DNA from: an uncultured bacterium | GTDB taxonomy: Bacteria > Verrucomicrobiota > Kiritimatiellia > RFP12 > UBA1067 | Reading direction: 5' to 3' | Assembly: GCA_902769585.1 (NCBI GenBank) | Contig: CACXPT010000020.1 | Span: 1 to 34,559, forward strand | Length of the DNA stretch: 34,559 bases | Shown: positions 1-9,500 of the stretch, piece after piece | How the letters are laid out: each line of letters opens with the position of its first letter | How positions within the stretch are numbered: the stretch's first letter is position 1 | Translations under genes and position numbers: made by a program | The notes under the pieces: generated by a model | Databases searched by the model: none | Told to the model about the DNA's origin: nothing | Seen by the model: the letters and a program-made list of their open reading frames with translations, nothing else

Positions 1-2145
1 CGTACCGCCCAGCGTGAGCGTGGCGACGTTCTCGCCCGCATGGACGGCGCCGCCCTTCACGATCCACCACACGTCGTCGCCGGTCGCCACCGCCTTCGAT
101 CCGAAGCGCGCGCCGTTGACGGCAAGCGACACCTGGGCGTCCGATCCTGTCACGTCGCCCACGACGAGATGGAACCCTTGGTCCATCCCGTTCCAATTCG
201 GCGGCGGCGTGAAGCGGAGCGTGAGCGTGCGGTGGGTCGCGTCGAGCGTGCCCGCCATGTCGTGCCACGTGTCGCTCACGGTGTAGTCGTAGGAACCTTC
301 GGCGGCGGTCGCGAACTCGGCGGACGTTCCGTCCTTTGACCCCGCGCCAAACACGGCGCGCGGGTAGCCGAACGACGCCGCGATCTCGTCCGTGGACAGC
401 GCACGCTTCCAGATGGCGATCTGGTTGATCGCGCCGGTGAAGATCTTGAGGGCGTTGACGTTCGGGATCGTACCGTCGGCCTTCCTGTAGACGGTCCAGT
501 CGCGGAAATCGTTCTCGCCGTTCAGCGCCAGCACCGTGCCGGTCTTCTGCGCCTGGCTGGTGGGCATCGTTCCGGTCCATTGGCGGATGCCATGCTTGGC
601 GTCCGCAACCGTCACCGTCAAGCGATCCAGTCCGTTCGTCTGGGTCGAAATCGTGTAGGCGATGTCATACCAGGTGTTGGTGGTGATGACGAGCGAGGAG
701 ACGCTGACGGCATTTCGTCCGCCGTAGATGAGCGGATAGAAATTGGTGGTCGAGCTCCCGACCGTAGCGATGCCCAACATGTAACCGCCCATGGTGGTGG
801 TCGAGGAACCGTAGCTGAAGCTGTCCTGGAAGAGGTAACAGTTCTTCGCCCCCGGATAGTAGTCGTACTCCTTCGTGAGGCAGATGCGGGCCATGAACGT
901 CGCGTCGCCGGCCACCGTGGAATCCTTGAACCGCACGTGCGGGCACCAGACCTCGAAGGACGTATCCGCGTTTTCCCGATATTGCGGTTCCATCAACAGA
1001 CAGTCGGCGGCGACCGTCTCGCCGCGCGCGGGCTTGTGGACGGACATGTTCTGCCACGTGAGCGGACCGCCGTCCGTCACGTATTCGACCTCCGGGTTCC
1101 CCGCCGCCGGCGCGGCGGCCGTGCCCCACTTCCGCACGTCGCGCACCTCGTTCGCGGACACCTTTCCGTCGCCGTCGAGGTCGCGGTCGAACTTCCACCA
1201 GCGGAAGACGTCGGTGAAGACGTCGCCCCCTTCCGGCGCCTCGGGCCGCCCGAACACGTCGAGGATCTCGCCGAGGTTCAGCGCCCGGTCCCACAGCGCC
1301 ATCTCGTGGATGAGACCGTTGTAGTCCTTGGCGTTGAGGACGTTGCCGCCGGTGCAATCGTTCCATTGATTGACAAACTGCTGTCCGCCGATCCGTCCGG
1401 TCGTCTCCGTGAAGGCGGACGTGCGCCGATACGGCTTGTCGAGCGTCCGGTAGAAGAGCCCGTTCTCGCCCGCCAGCACGCACAGCACGCGCTGCACGAC
1501 ATTCGTCGTGTCGTTCGCCACGGTCGTCGTCGTGACATTTGTGACCACCGAGATGCTGAACGCGAGGTCGTACCACTTGCCGGGATCCACGAAGATATTC
1601 TCAAAGTAAGCGGATTCCTGTCCGATGAAGAACTCGGGCGAATACCTCGTGCCGTTTGTCCTGATCCCGAAAAGATTTCCGTAGGAATCGCCCTTCGTGC
1701 TTCCCCAACGGAAAGCGTTGTTGTAGAGGAAGCGGTCAACCGTACCCGTGTAGAGCTGTTCGCCGGCGCAAATGCGCGCGAAGAAAGTCACCGTATCGCT
1801 ATGGACATGCCCGTTGCGGATATCCACCATCGACGGACGGATCTGGGTGCCGGCGGCGTTCGGGACGACCTGGATGTTGAGCGCCGTGCACTCCACGTCC
1901 TTCTGCTGGTACGGGAGGCGTACGGTCATGTTCGTCCAGATCGGGCCGCCGCTCGGACCGCACACCCGCGTCGCCTCGCCCACCGATGCGTCGCGGCAGT
2001 CGTGGATCTCGCTCGTCTGGACGACCGCGCCGTCCGCGCCGCCCTGGTCGAACTTCCACCAGAACTTCGCCTCGTCGAATACGGATCCGAACGCCGCCGT
2101 TCCCGCGAACAGCACCGCCACCGCACTTGGATGCCACTTTTTCAT
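1..2145 (-). CDS. Secreted protein with two LamG-like jellyroll repeats, 3' end outside window
   Basis: The reading frame runs from the ATG at 2145 to the window edge without a stop (715 codons seen; I checked the frame by hand). The N-terminus MKKWHPSAVAVLFAGTAAFG is a signal peptide. Two similar units follow, each opening with a WWKFD motif (about residues 29 and 316). Each continues with a beta-rich stretch that includes an FxARIC motif and ends with the typical LamG tail (LIHEMALWDRALNLGEI and IAIWKRALSTDEI). Between them, about residues 320-335, lies an EF-hand or dockerin-like acidic loop, DLDGDGKVSANE. LamG/concanavalin-like folds usually bind glycans or protein surfaces, so an exported adhesive or carbohydrate-binding role is likely but inferred. 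No catalytic domain is visible in the part present. The gene has its own promoter and reads away from the symporter gene behind it. Confidence 0.85.
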   Translation of the reverse strand, partial: MKKWHPSAVAVLFAGTAAFGSVFDEAKFWWKFDQGGADGAVVQTSEIHDCRDASVGEATRVCGPSGGPIWTNMTVRLPYQQKDVECTALNIQVVPNAAGTQIRPSMVDIRNGHVHSDTVTFFARICAGEQLYTGTVDRFLYNNAFRWGSTKGDSYGNLFGIRTNGTRYSPEFFIGQESAYFENIFVDPGKWYDLAFSISVVTNVTTTTVANDTTNVVQRVLCVLAGENGLFYRTLDKPYRRTSAFTETTGRIGGQQFVNQWNDCTGGNVLNAKDYNGLIHEMALWDRALNLGEILDVFGRPEAPEGGDVFTDVFRWWKFDRDLDGDGKVSANEVRDVRKWGTAAAPAAGNPEVEYVTDGGPLTWQNMSVHKPARGETVAADCLLMEPQYRENADTSFEVWCPHVRFKDSTVAGDATFMARICLTKEYDYYPGAKNCYLFQDSFSYGSSTTTMGGYMLGIATVGSSTTNFYPLIYGGRNAVSVSSLVITTNTWYDIAYTISTQTNGLDRLTVTVADAKHGIRQWTGTMPTSQAQKTGTVLALNGENDFRDWTVYRKADGTIPNVNALKIFTGAINQIAIWKRALSTDEIAASFGYPRAVFGAGSKDGTSAEFATAAEGSYDYTVSDTWHDMAGTLDATHRTLTLRFTPPPNWNGMDQGFHLVVGDVTGSDAQVSLAVNGARFGSKAVATGDDVWWIVKGGAVHAGENVATLTLGGT

Positions 2146-2181
2146 CTTTCCAAACTCCCTGCTAGAATTTCAAACGTTGTT

Positions 2182-2211
2182 AGTGTAGCATATTTCATGG
2201 ACAGATGTCAA
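2182..2211 (-). promoter_or_regulatory. Promoter of the LamG gene (TTGACA, 18 nt, TACACT with TGC extension)
   Basis: On the minus strand a perfect -35 TTGACA (2211-2206) is followed after 18 nt by -10 TACACT (2187-2182), preceded by TGC, which makes an extended -10. It lies in the 98-nt gap between the symporter stop and the LamG start. The 11-nt string TATGCTACACT recurs in the promoter at 25928-25956. Prediction by eye only. Confidence 0.6.
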
Positions 2212-2243
2212 AACGGGCAAAGCCGGCCATTTTGTCCATTTTG

Positions 2244-3413
2244 TCAGTCGCGTTTCGTGAAGAAGCGGTCGATCACGAGGGCTATGGCACCATCGCCGGC
2301 GACGTTGCACGCCGTGCCCAATCCGTCCATCGCCACGTAGACGGTCATCAGCATCGTGCACTGTTCCGGAGTGAAGTGGAGGATAGACTCCAGCAGGCCG
2401 AGCGAACTCATGATCACGCCGCATGCCACTCCGGGCGCGGCGACTGCGGTGATCGCCATCATGAAGATGAAGTAGGTGAACTGCCCGAGCGTCACCGGCT
2501 CGTTCGCCAGCACCATGAACGCGACCGCGCACGATACCACCTTCACGGTAGAGCCGGCCAGGTGGATGGTGGCGCAGAGCGGCACGACAAGTCCGGCGGC
2601 ATCTTCGCTGACGCCGTTCTTCCGCACGCAGCGGAGCGTGACGGGGATCGTGGCGGCGGACGAGCAGATCGTGAGCGCAGTGAAGTACGCCGGCAGCATG
2701 TTCCAGATGACGGAAAACGGATTGCGGCGCGCAAGGAGGCAGGCCACGCCGTACTGGACGAAAAGCAGCAGCACGGTCAGGACGATGCTCATGCCGATGA
2801 TCTTCACCGCCGTGACGCCGAAGGCGGCGAGCTGGCCCGAAGCGGTCATGTTCGCGATCATGGCCATGATGTAGAACGGCAGCACCGGCAGGATCGCGAA
2901 CTCGATCGTCTTGGAGACGATGGTGCGCAGCTCGTCGAAGCCGCGCTTCAGCGCAACCGACTTCGTGAAGATGATGCCGAGGCCTAGCATGAAGGAGAGG
3001 AAGAGCGCCGTCATCACGTTCATTACGGGCGGGATCTCGAGTAGCGGTTTCACCTTGGCGGCCTTGTCAAGGTGTCCGATGCCCTCGGTGAGGATGGACG
3101 GAAACACAAAGGCGCTGCCGAAGTAGGAGAGGAACCCCGCGAAGACCGTCGAGGCATAGGCGATGACGACCACGGCAAGGAGCGTCTTCCCGGCCCCAGA
3201 TCCCGTGTCGGCGATGGCGGGCGTGACCAGGCCGAGGATCAGGAGCGGCACGATGAAGCGCAGTATCTGCCCGAACACGCCGCTGAAGGCGTTGACCACG
3301 CTGAGGCCCCACGAGCACGGGGCGTACGGATGGCCCAGCAGCCAGCCGAGCGCCGTGCCGCCGATTATGGCTATGAGGATCTTTCCGAAGAGACCAAGCT
3401 TTATCTTTCGCAT
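2244..3413 (-). CDS. Sodium:dicarboxylate/amino-acid symporter family (DAACS) protein
   Basis: A 389-residue integral membrane protein of the family that includes GltP/GltPh, SstT and TcyP, which take up acidic or neutral amino acids or dicarboxylates with Na+ or H+. The family signatures are in order: ICSSAATIPVT (the SSS-containing tip of hairpin 1), PLCATIHLAGS (TM7 Na site region), a Gly/Pro-rich hairpin 2 (APGVACGVIM) and the TM8 motif MDGLGTACNVAGD with the Asn and Asp that bind Na+. The residue matching GltPh Arg397, which holds the side-chain carboxylate, is Gly here, and Asp390 is Tyr. A neutral or non-aspartate substrate is therefore more likely (inference by motif alignment). I chose the start at 3413 over an upstream ATG at 3518, because that one lies inside the divergent gene and the TM1 sequence begins right after MRKIKLGLF. 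Confidence 0.88.
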   Translation of the reverse strand: MRKIKLGLFGKILIAIIGGTALGWLLGHPYAPCSWGLSVVNAFSGVFGQILRFIVPLLILGLVTPAIADTGSGAGKTLLAVVVIAYASTVFAGFLSYFGSAFVFPSILTEGIGHLDKAAKVKPLLEIPPVMNVMTALFLSFMLGLGIIFTKSVALKRGFDELRTIVSKTIEFAILPVLPFYIMAMIANMTASGQLAAFGVTAVKIIGMSIVLTVLLLFVQYGVACLLARRNPFSVIWNMLPAYFTALTICSSAATIPVTLRCVRKNGVSEDAAGLVVPLCATIHLAGSTVKVVSCAVAFMVLANEPVTLGQFTYFIFMMAITAVAAPGVACGVIMSSLGLLESILHFTPEQCTMLMTVYVAMDGLGTACNVAGDGAIALVIDRFFTKRD

Positions 3414-3419
3414 GGCGGC

Positions 3420-3448
3420 AGTATACCAAATCCCGACGGGATTGGGAA
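3420..3448 (-). promoter_or_regulatory. Symporter promoter with extended -10, predicted leaderless start
   Basis: On the minus strand TTCCCA (3448-3443, weak -35) is followed after 17 nt by TATACT (3425-3420), preceded by TGG. Only 6 nt separate the -10 from the ATG at 3413, so transcription should start at or very near the ATG. No Shine-Dalgarno sequence is present. Confidence 0.5.
3429..3443. promoter_or_regulatory. Perfect inverted repeat in the promoter spacer, candidate operator
   Basis: AATCCCG-A-CGGGATT is a perfect 7+1+7 palindrome that fills the spacer between the predicted -35 and -10 of the symporter promoter. It also sits just upstream of the divergent hydrolase promoter. A repressor bound here would block the symporter directly. 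No regulator gene is adjacent, so the assignment is tentative. Confidence 0.4.
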
Positions 3449-3458
3449 AGTGGCGGGG

Positions 3459-3487
3459 TTGCGGTCCGCCGCCAGATGTGGTAGTCT
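3459..3487 (+). promoter_or_regulatory. Promoter of the serine hydrolase-GDPD gene, predicted leaderless start
   Basis: TTGCGG (3459-3464), a 17-nt spacer and TAGTCT (3482-3487) with a TGG extension. The -10 ends 6 nt before the ATG at 3494, the same geometry as at the symporter and murF. No Shine-Dalgarno sequence. Confidence 0.45.
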
Positions 3488-3493
3488 TGTCGC

Positions 3494-5704
3494 ATGAAAA
3501 AGTCAGCACTACTCTCACTGTGCGCGGTCGCCGCGCTCAACGCAGCCGCCCTGATGGAAAAGGCCACCCCCGAGTCACAGGGCGTTTCATCCTCGGCCAT
3601 CATCGGATGGATCGACGCCTGCGAGCGCGAGCTCGACGCCCTTCACGGATTCGTGATCGTGCGCCACGGCCGCGTTATCGCCGAGGGCTCGTGGGCTCCA
3701 TACGATACGCTGAACCGTCCCCACATGCTCTACTCCCACTCCAAGAGCTTCACCTCCACCGCCATCGGGTTCCTCGTCGACGACGGCAAGATCGACCTCG
3801 ACGCCCGAGTCCTCTCGTTCTTCCCCGACAAGGCGCCGCCGACGCCATCCGCCAACCTCCGCGCGCTGCGCGTGCGCGACCTCCTCACGATGAACGTCGG
3901 CGCGAGCTACACCGACGCCGAGCGCAAGGACATCAACGGCGACTGGGTGAAGGCGTTTCTCGCCAACGACATCGACAAGGAGCCTGGCACGGTCTTCAAG
4001 TACGACTCCTGCGCCACCCACATGCTCGCCGCCATCGTCGAGCGCGTGAGCGGGATGAAGCTCATGGATTTCCTGAAGGCGCGCCTCTTCGATCCGCTCG
4101 GCATGACAAGCCCATGGTCCACCGTCTCGCCCACCGGCATCGCCTGCGGCGGCTGGGGAATGAACATGACCACACGCGACCTCGCACGCTTCGGCCAGCT
4201 CTACCTGGACAATGGCATGTGGGACGGCAAGCGCATCATCTCGCGCGAATGGGTCGTCGCCGCCACCTCTCGCCAGACCTGGTCCGGCGCGATAGCAGTC
4301 ACGGGCGAGGACGGCAGCGACTGGCACCAGGGCTACGGCTTCCAGTTCTGGCGTTGCCGCCACAACGCCTTCCGCGCCGACGGCGCGTCAGGCCAGTACA
4401 CCATCGTCATGCCAGATCAGGACGCCGTCGTCTCCATCCACGCCGGACTCAGGGACATGCAGCACGAGATCAACGTCGTGTGGGACCATCTTCTGCCTGC
4501 CTTCGGACCCAAGCCCCTTCCCGAAGATGCCGCCGCGCAAAAGGCGCTCACCGACCGCTGCGCCTCGCTCAAGCTGCCGCTCCAGACCGGCTCCGCCGCG
4601 GCATCCGATCTGCCGTGCGCCGCCCAGATCGTCTCCAAGAACCCGTTTGGGTTCTCGAGCGCGACGCTGGAGAAAGCGGAAGGCGGCTGGTCGCTCGTGC
4701 GCCCGGACGGCGTCCGCATCTCAGTCGGCGACGGATCCTGGGCCGTCACGCCGTTCAAGTTCTCCGATTCCAACGTCGAAGCGCTCTTCGCGCTCATAGG
4801 CACGCAGGACGTGGCCGCCTCCGGCGCGTGGACCACTCCCGGGATCTTCACCGTGCGTTGGTATCTCCTGAGCGGGCCGCACAACGGCACGTTCACCGTC
4901 ACCGTCCCAGTCGGCACTAAGATGGTGGCGCACGCAGGCGCGGGCGACCTCACCATGCCTCCGGCCTCTCGCCCCGCGTACTCGAACGCCATAGCCACCG
5001 CATGCAACATCGTCAAGCTCGACCTTCAGTACACGAAGGACAAGCAGATAGTCATGGGCCACGACCCCACCCTCAAGCGCGTCATGGGCTGGCCCGTCAC
5101 TATCGCAGACCTCACGTACGCAGAAATCTACGACAAGGGCCGCTTCCTCGAGCACGGCAAGCCAGGAAACGAGCGGATCGTGCGTCTGGACGAGGCGCTC
5201 GCCATCGTGAAGTCCGCGCCCGAGTTCTGGCTAGACTTCAAGCACTTCTCGCCGGACATGGCGGAGAAGGTGCTGGAAGAGATTGACAAGGCCGGCATCG
5301 ATCACGGCCGGCTGATGGTGGCCACATTCACGAAACCCGCACTAGAGTACTTCCAGAAGAAGCATCCCGAGATACGCCGCGTCGGGCACATCAGTGTCAC
5401 GGCCAACACCAACGGCACGTGGTCATGCTACGCCGAGCCAAAGAAGAAGTTCGCGACCAAGCAAGAGGTACTCGACGCCGTCCTGCGCTACCGCGACAAG
5501 CTCGGCCTCTTTGGCGTCAACATGCCGGTAATCCAGAGCCAGACAAAACCCGAGGACATCTCCTATCTCCAGAAGAACGGACTGTGGGTCTCGCTCTGGT
5601 TCGTGCAGAACGAGGAGAAGGCGAAGTCATACGGCAACGCGAAGCCCAACGCCTTCGTCACGGACCACGTGACGAAAGCCCGCAGCGGGCTGAAGTTGCG
5701 CTAA
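3494..5704 (+). CDS. Secreted serine hydrolase (class C beta-lactamase fold) fused to a GDPD-like domain
   Basis: A 736-residue exported protein with signal peptide MKKSALLSLCAVAALNAAA. Residues about 22-340 are a penicillin-binding-protein/esterase-type domain. It has the SxxK motif S81-H-S-K84, a YxS motif at Tyr170 (replacing YxN) and an HxG motif at His278. These sites normally form the acyl-enzyme centre of class C-like esterases and peptidases. Residues about 475-736 resemble a glycerophosphodiester phosphodiesterase TIM barrel (QYTKDKQIVMGHDPTL, catalytic-type His523-Asp524). The usual HRG is HAG (480-482), and the usual ExD metal pair is Lys508-x-Asp510, so phosphodiesterase activity is doubtful. 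A roughly 130-residue linker separates the two. Envelope or lipid-related substrates are plausible but not shown. It is transcribed divergently from the symporter and converges on the gene ending at 5725. Confidence 0.82.
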   Translation: MKKSALLSLCAVAALNAAALMEKATPESQGVSSSAIIGWIDACERELDALHGFVIVRHGRVIAEGSWAPYDTLNRPHMLYSHSKSFTSTAIGFLVDDGKIDLDARVLSFFPDKAPPTPSANLRALRVRDLLTMNVGASYTDAERKDINGDWVKAFLANDIDKEPGTVFKYDSCATHMLAAIVERVSGMKLMDFLKARLFDPLGMTSPWSTVSPTGIACGGWGMNMTTRDLARFGQLYLDNGMWDGKRIISREWVVAATSRQTWSGAIAVTGEDGSDWHQGYGFQFWRCRHNAFRADGASGQYTIVMPDQDAVVSIHAGLRDMQHEINVVWDHLLPAFGPKPLPEDAAAQKALTDRCASLKLPLQTGSAAASDLPCAAQIVSKNPFGFSSATLEKAEGGWSLVRPDGVRISVGDGSWAVTPFKFSDSNVEALFALIGTQDVAASGAWTTPGIFTVRWYLLSGPHNGTFTVTVPVGTKMVAHAGAGDLTMPPASRPAYSNAIATACNIVKLDLQYTKDKQIVMGHDPTLKRVMGWPVTIADLTYAEIYDKGRFLEHGKPGNERIVRLDEALAIVKSAPEFWLDFKHFSPDMAEKVLEEIDKAGIDHGRLMVATFTKPALEYFQKKHPEIRRVGHISVTANTNGTWSCYAEPKKKFATKQEVLDAVLRYRDKLGLFGVNMPVIQSQTKPEDISYLQKNGLWVSLWFVQNEEKAKSYGNAKPNAFVTDHVTKARSGLKLR

Positions 5705-5706
5705 TC

Positions 5707-5726
5707 GATCCGGCCTTGCCGCGATC
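5707..5726. terminator. Small imperfect hairpin between convergent genes
   Basis: GATCCGGC and GCCGCGATC can pair around a CTT loop with one bulge, in the 20-nt gap between two convergent stops. There is no T-run, so this is at best a weak bidirectional terminator. Confidence 0.22.
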
Positions 5727-6570
5727 AGTTGGCCGCCACGCGGAAGAAGGCGGAGGTAGCATCATCGACGTCAAGGTAGACGGTGATGATGCGACTCGTG
5801 CCGTTATACGTCTCGAAAGCCGGCACGCCGTTTTCATCACGCGTCGTCGCCACCGGCACCCAGACGGGCGAATTAAGCGAATCCGTCTTTACGATGCGAT
5901 AGGTACGATCATACGACGTCGTGAACTTTATCTCCACTCGCGACGTTCCCGGCAACTTCCTGTATGAAGTGATTTTCAGCAGGTCGGTCGCAAGAAAAGG
6001 ATCCGTACCCGCCAGATACTCCTGACCATTCGTCATTCCGTCGCCGTCGGCGTCGTCCCCCGGCTTGAACGCGGCAATAGCCGCCGCATCGGACGCACGC
6101 CCATCCCCTAAGAGAACCCACGCCTCCCACACGTCCGGCAGGCCATCCCCATCGGCGTCTTCCCCGATGGAGAAGTCGATGCGCTGGGCCGTGCCGTTCT
6201 CCGGCGTCGCAAAAGTCGGCGCGGGCGTGAGGTTTACCGCCTCGCCGTCGATCTGGCACTTGATTCGCATCTGCGTGCCGCGCACGACGGCGTAGGAGCG
6301 GCTTGGTCCTTCGCTGTCGATCTCCAGCGAAAGGCGGTAGTTCTGGCCGGGATAGGCGGACTCGCCCGCGACGGTACGGGAATAGACTGTCCCGTCCGGC
6401 GCGGAGTCCTTCACGAGCAGGAGCTCGGCACCCGCCGCCGAACCAAGCGGCGAGCCGTATTCGTCGCGTACGAGACCGTACGTTACGACCGGCGCCTGGG
6501 GAATGGAAACCGCCAGCCCAGCAGTGGAAAGCAGAGCGGTGGCTATGGTGGAAATGAGACGATGTGACAT
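5725..6570 (-). CDS. Small secreted protein with thrombospondin type 3-like Ca-binding repeats
   Basis: A 281-residue protein with a signal peptide (MSHRLISTIATALLSTAGLA). The N-terminal half is beta-rich. Residues about 135-195 contain two calcium-loop repeats, EDADGDGLPDVWE and DDADGDGMTNGQEYLAGTDPF, of the thrombospondin type 3/dockerin-like kind common on bacterial cell surfaces. The C-terminal about 85 residues form a beta domain ending in SAFFRVAAN, a style of ending that is frequent in exported PVC proteins (my impression, not a named family). AAAGGAG lies a good distance upstream of the ATG. It is the last gene of the four-gene secreted block and starts 13 nt after the stop of the giant gene, so it is probably co-transcribed with it. 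The function is unknown; calcium-stabilised surface attachment is a guess. Confidence 0.78.
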   Translation of the reverse strand: MSHRLISTIATALLSTAGLAVSIPQAPVVTYGLVRDEYGSPLGSAAGAELLLVKDSAPDGTVYSRTVAGESAYPGQNYRLSLEIDSEGPSRSYAVVRGTQMRIKCQIDGEAVNLTPAPTFATPENGTAQRIDFSIGEDADGDGLPDVWEAWVLLGDGRASDAAAIAAFKPGDDADGDGMTNGQEYLAGTDPFLATDLLKITSYRKLPGTSRVEIKFTTSYDRTYRIVKTDSLNSPVWVPVATTRDENGVPAFETYNGTSRIITVYLDVDDATSAFFRVAAN

Positions 6571-6583
6571 TGTTTTACTCCTT

Positions 6584-9500
6584 TCAGTTGCCGGAGAGCG
6601 AGTAGGTCTTCAGATTCAAGTGGATGTCGCGCACCGAGTCGAGGAACGCCGCACGCGCACGGGCGTTGTTGGCGTTGATCGTCGCGGCCGGGATGAAGAT
6701 GTACCACTGGTCGTTCCAGACGCTGCGACCTATGAGTCGCGCGTTGTACACGATTCCGCTTTCGTTGAAGGTTTGCCCCACCTGCGCGCGGATCGCCGGG
6801 TGGCGGCGCACGTTGGCCAGCTCGTTCGCGCAGATGTCCTTCAGCGCGCTCCAGTCGGTCGCAGACCAGTCTGCGTCCGTGAGCGAATACGGCACAGGAA
6901 TCGTCTGGTCCACAACCTGCCACGCGCGGATAGCCGCGACGGCGGAGGACGAACTCCGAATCGGCACGCGCATGTAGTCCAGTCCGCTCGGGATGAGATA
7001 CACTTCAGGCCGCGTCGGGAGGGATGCGCCTGTCGCGTCCGCCGTCTCGAACCACACGCCCACGCCGCGCACCTTCGTGGCGAAGTACGTTGACGAGTAG
7101 GCCGTAGAACCGCCCGCGAGGTCGTTGCCGAAGAGATCCTTGCGGGCCGCGACAACGGTGCTAAACGGAATCGCGAAACCAGGCTCGACATCTTGCATCG
7201 GATCGAACGGCTGGCAGTGCGCCGCGAATGCGGGATGCGTGCGAAGGTCGTCGCACCAGCAGGCGGCGAGGTCGTTGCGCCACGCCGTGTCGCCGGCCGA
7301 GCCGAGCGAACGCCCGAAGAGATCCTTCCTTAGCGAGAAGGAATCGATGTCGCCCTGCGCGTTGTTGAAGCCAAGGCGCGTCTTGAGGACATCCCAGTTG
7401 GCACCCATGCGGTACAGGATGTCCGCGAGGCCAGGATCGCCGAGCGAACCGCCGCCGAGCGGCTCCCCTTCCGCCGTGAAGCGGCCGAGCGCGCGGCTGC
7501 GCACGATCTCGGAGAGGAACTGCGAGCCGCTGGCAGCGACGCTGTCGCTCTGGAGAAGGCCCGTCTCGTAGTCGTACGCCTTGGCGGCGAGGAACACGTA
7601 CTTGGACGCCAGCTCGAACGCCTCGCTGTAGCGCTGGAGCTCGTCGTCGCGCAGTATCTGGTACATCATGTTGCGGTAGCGCTTCTGCGAGAGGTCGGCC
7701 GCCCACTGGATGCGCAGGCGCTCGCGCTCGTTCTGGAGCTCGTCGCCCTCAGCCTCGAGCTTCGCGTACTTCATGCGCGTGGCGTTGGCCGTGTTGAACG
7801 CCACCTCGAGCTTCGCGAGCGCGGCCTTGAACACGGGTATCTGCTCGTTGATCGACGCAACCATCTTCTGGCGTTCCTCGTTCGCCTGATAGGTGGAAAA
7901 CTTCTCGTTCAGCTGCTTCTGGAGCTTCTCGGCCTCGGTCTCGGCCTTTTCGACGATACTCTGCTGCTGGTTCATCTGCTGGTTGATCAGTTCATGAGCA
8001 GCCTGCTTGATGGCGGCGAATGCGGAACGTCCGAGAGACGAGATGTCGCTCGCCATACCCACGACCTTGGGCAGCGCCTCTGTCGCGACTTCAGAGATGA
8101 TGCTCTTGATGTCCTTCAGCTTGTCAAGCGTATTCTTGATCGTCTCGGCGTTCTTCTTCACGGCGTCGTTGTACGCCTGTACCTCTGCGGCGGCCGCGTC
8201 GGTCACATAACCCATCTGCGTGTCGTAGTCCTTGGTCGTCAGGGCATCGATCAGTCCCCTGAGCTTCGTAGCGGCCGCCTCTACGTTCTTGGCCTCCTGC
8301 TCGATGGCGGCGAGCTGGGCTGCGTAGTCGATGAGCGCGATCTGAACCTCGCCCTCCGCGCGCCGCTGTCCCTTGTATGTGGATGGCTTTGGCGTGAAGC
8401 CGTAGGCACCCACGTAGTAGCTCGCATAGAACGCGGCATTGGACCAGGCGGCGACGGAGAAGTCGTAGTCGACCTTGCCGTCCAGATGGTCTGCACCCGT
8501 ATCGATCATGGCGACAGGAAGCTTCAGTTTGTCGCCGGTAGAGATTCCGCCGTACGACAGATACGGATCGATGAATGCGGACAATTCGGAGGAATACTTC
8601 TGGTAGAGGGTGATCGCGCCCGCCACGATGTTGCCCAGGATGCCGTAGTCGGCCTCAAGGCGCTCCGCATCGGATTCAAACGTGCCGACGCAGTTTGTGG
8701 TTATGAGCTTGTAGTCGTTCACCAGCACGTCGTAGTAGCGTCCGAACTCGTGGCCGGAGTTGTCGAGGTCATACGTCTCGATGTAGTTGTAGTGGTAGAG
8801 GTCCGGCCCGTCGTAGCCCTGCTCGTAGAGCTTGCCGACGCCGATGTCGTCCGCGTACGGATAGCCGTAGATCTCCTTGAGCCGGCGGTCGATGGCGGCC
8901 TCCTCGGCGGCGATCGTGTGCTCGAAGTCGGCGTTCTCGTTCTGGTCGCGGAGCGCATTCGAATTCTTCTTCACGCGCTTGAATACGGTTTGGGCCGTCT
9001 TCGTGGCCTTGAGGGCACGATCGTAGATCTGCTCGAAGTGCGTCTTGCCCGTGTCGATCTCGCTGGGCGAGATGTCGAACGGAATCGCGTTGTCTGCAAG
9101 GCCGAGCGGGTTGAGGCCGATGTCGGCGTAGTCTGCCGTCAGCTGGATGGTCTTGGCGCTGGAGGCGAGGCTGCCGAGCTCGTACGTCGACTCGCGGTCG
9201 AGCATCTTCACGAGCGTGCGGTCCTCCGCTTCGCGCGTGGGCAGAAGCGCATTGACGGTGAGCCAGTCGTAGTACGCGCCCAAGTGGCCGCGCGTGGCCC
9301 ATTCGTCGGTTCCCCAGGCGCGCCAGTCGCTCTCGTCCTCAGCCTCCATCCACGGATCCTCTATGTTGGCGACGTAGTTCTGGCGGAAGGTGTCCGCAAC
9401 TATCTTCGCCGCCGTCTTGGCCTTCGCCTGAGCTGCGAGCGCAAAACGCTTCTCGTGGAAGTAGCTCATCGTGATGTCGACAGTTCCGGCAAGGATGGAC

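Noticed and set aside
580-2340. 586-codon plus-strand frame
   Set aside because: Antisense to the LamG gene, Arg/His/Val-rich and without family motifs; the minus-strand frame has a signal peptide, LamG ends and a promoter.
3414-3518. Longer N-terminus for the symporter from the ATG at 3518
   Set aside because: The extension overlaps the start of the divergent hydrolase and its promoter, and is not membrane-like.
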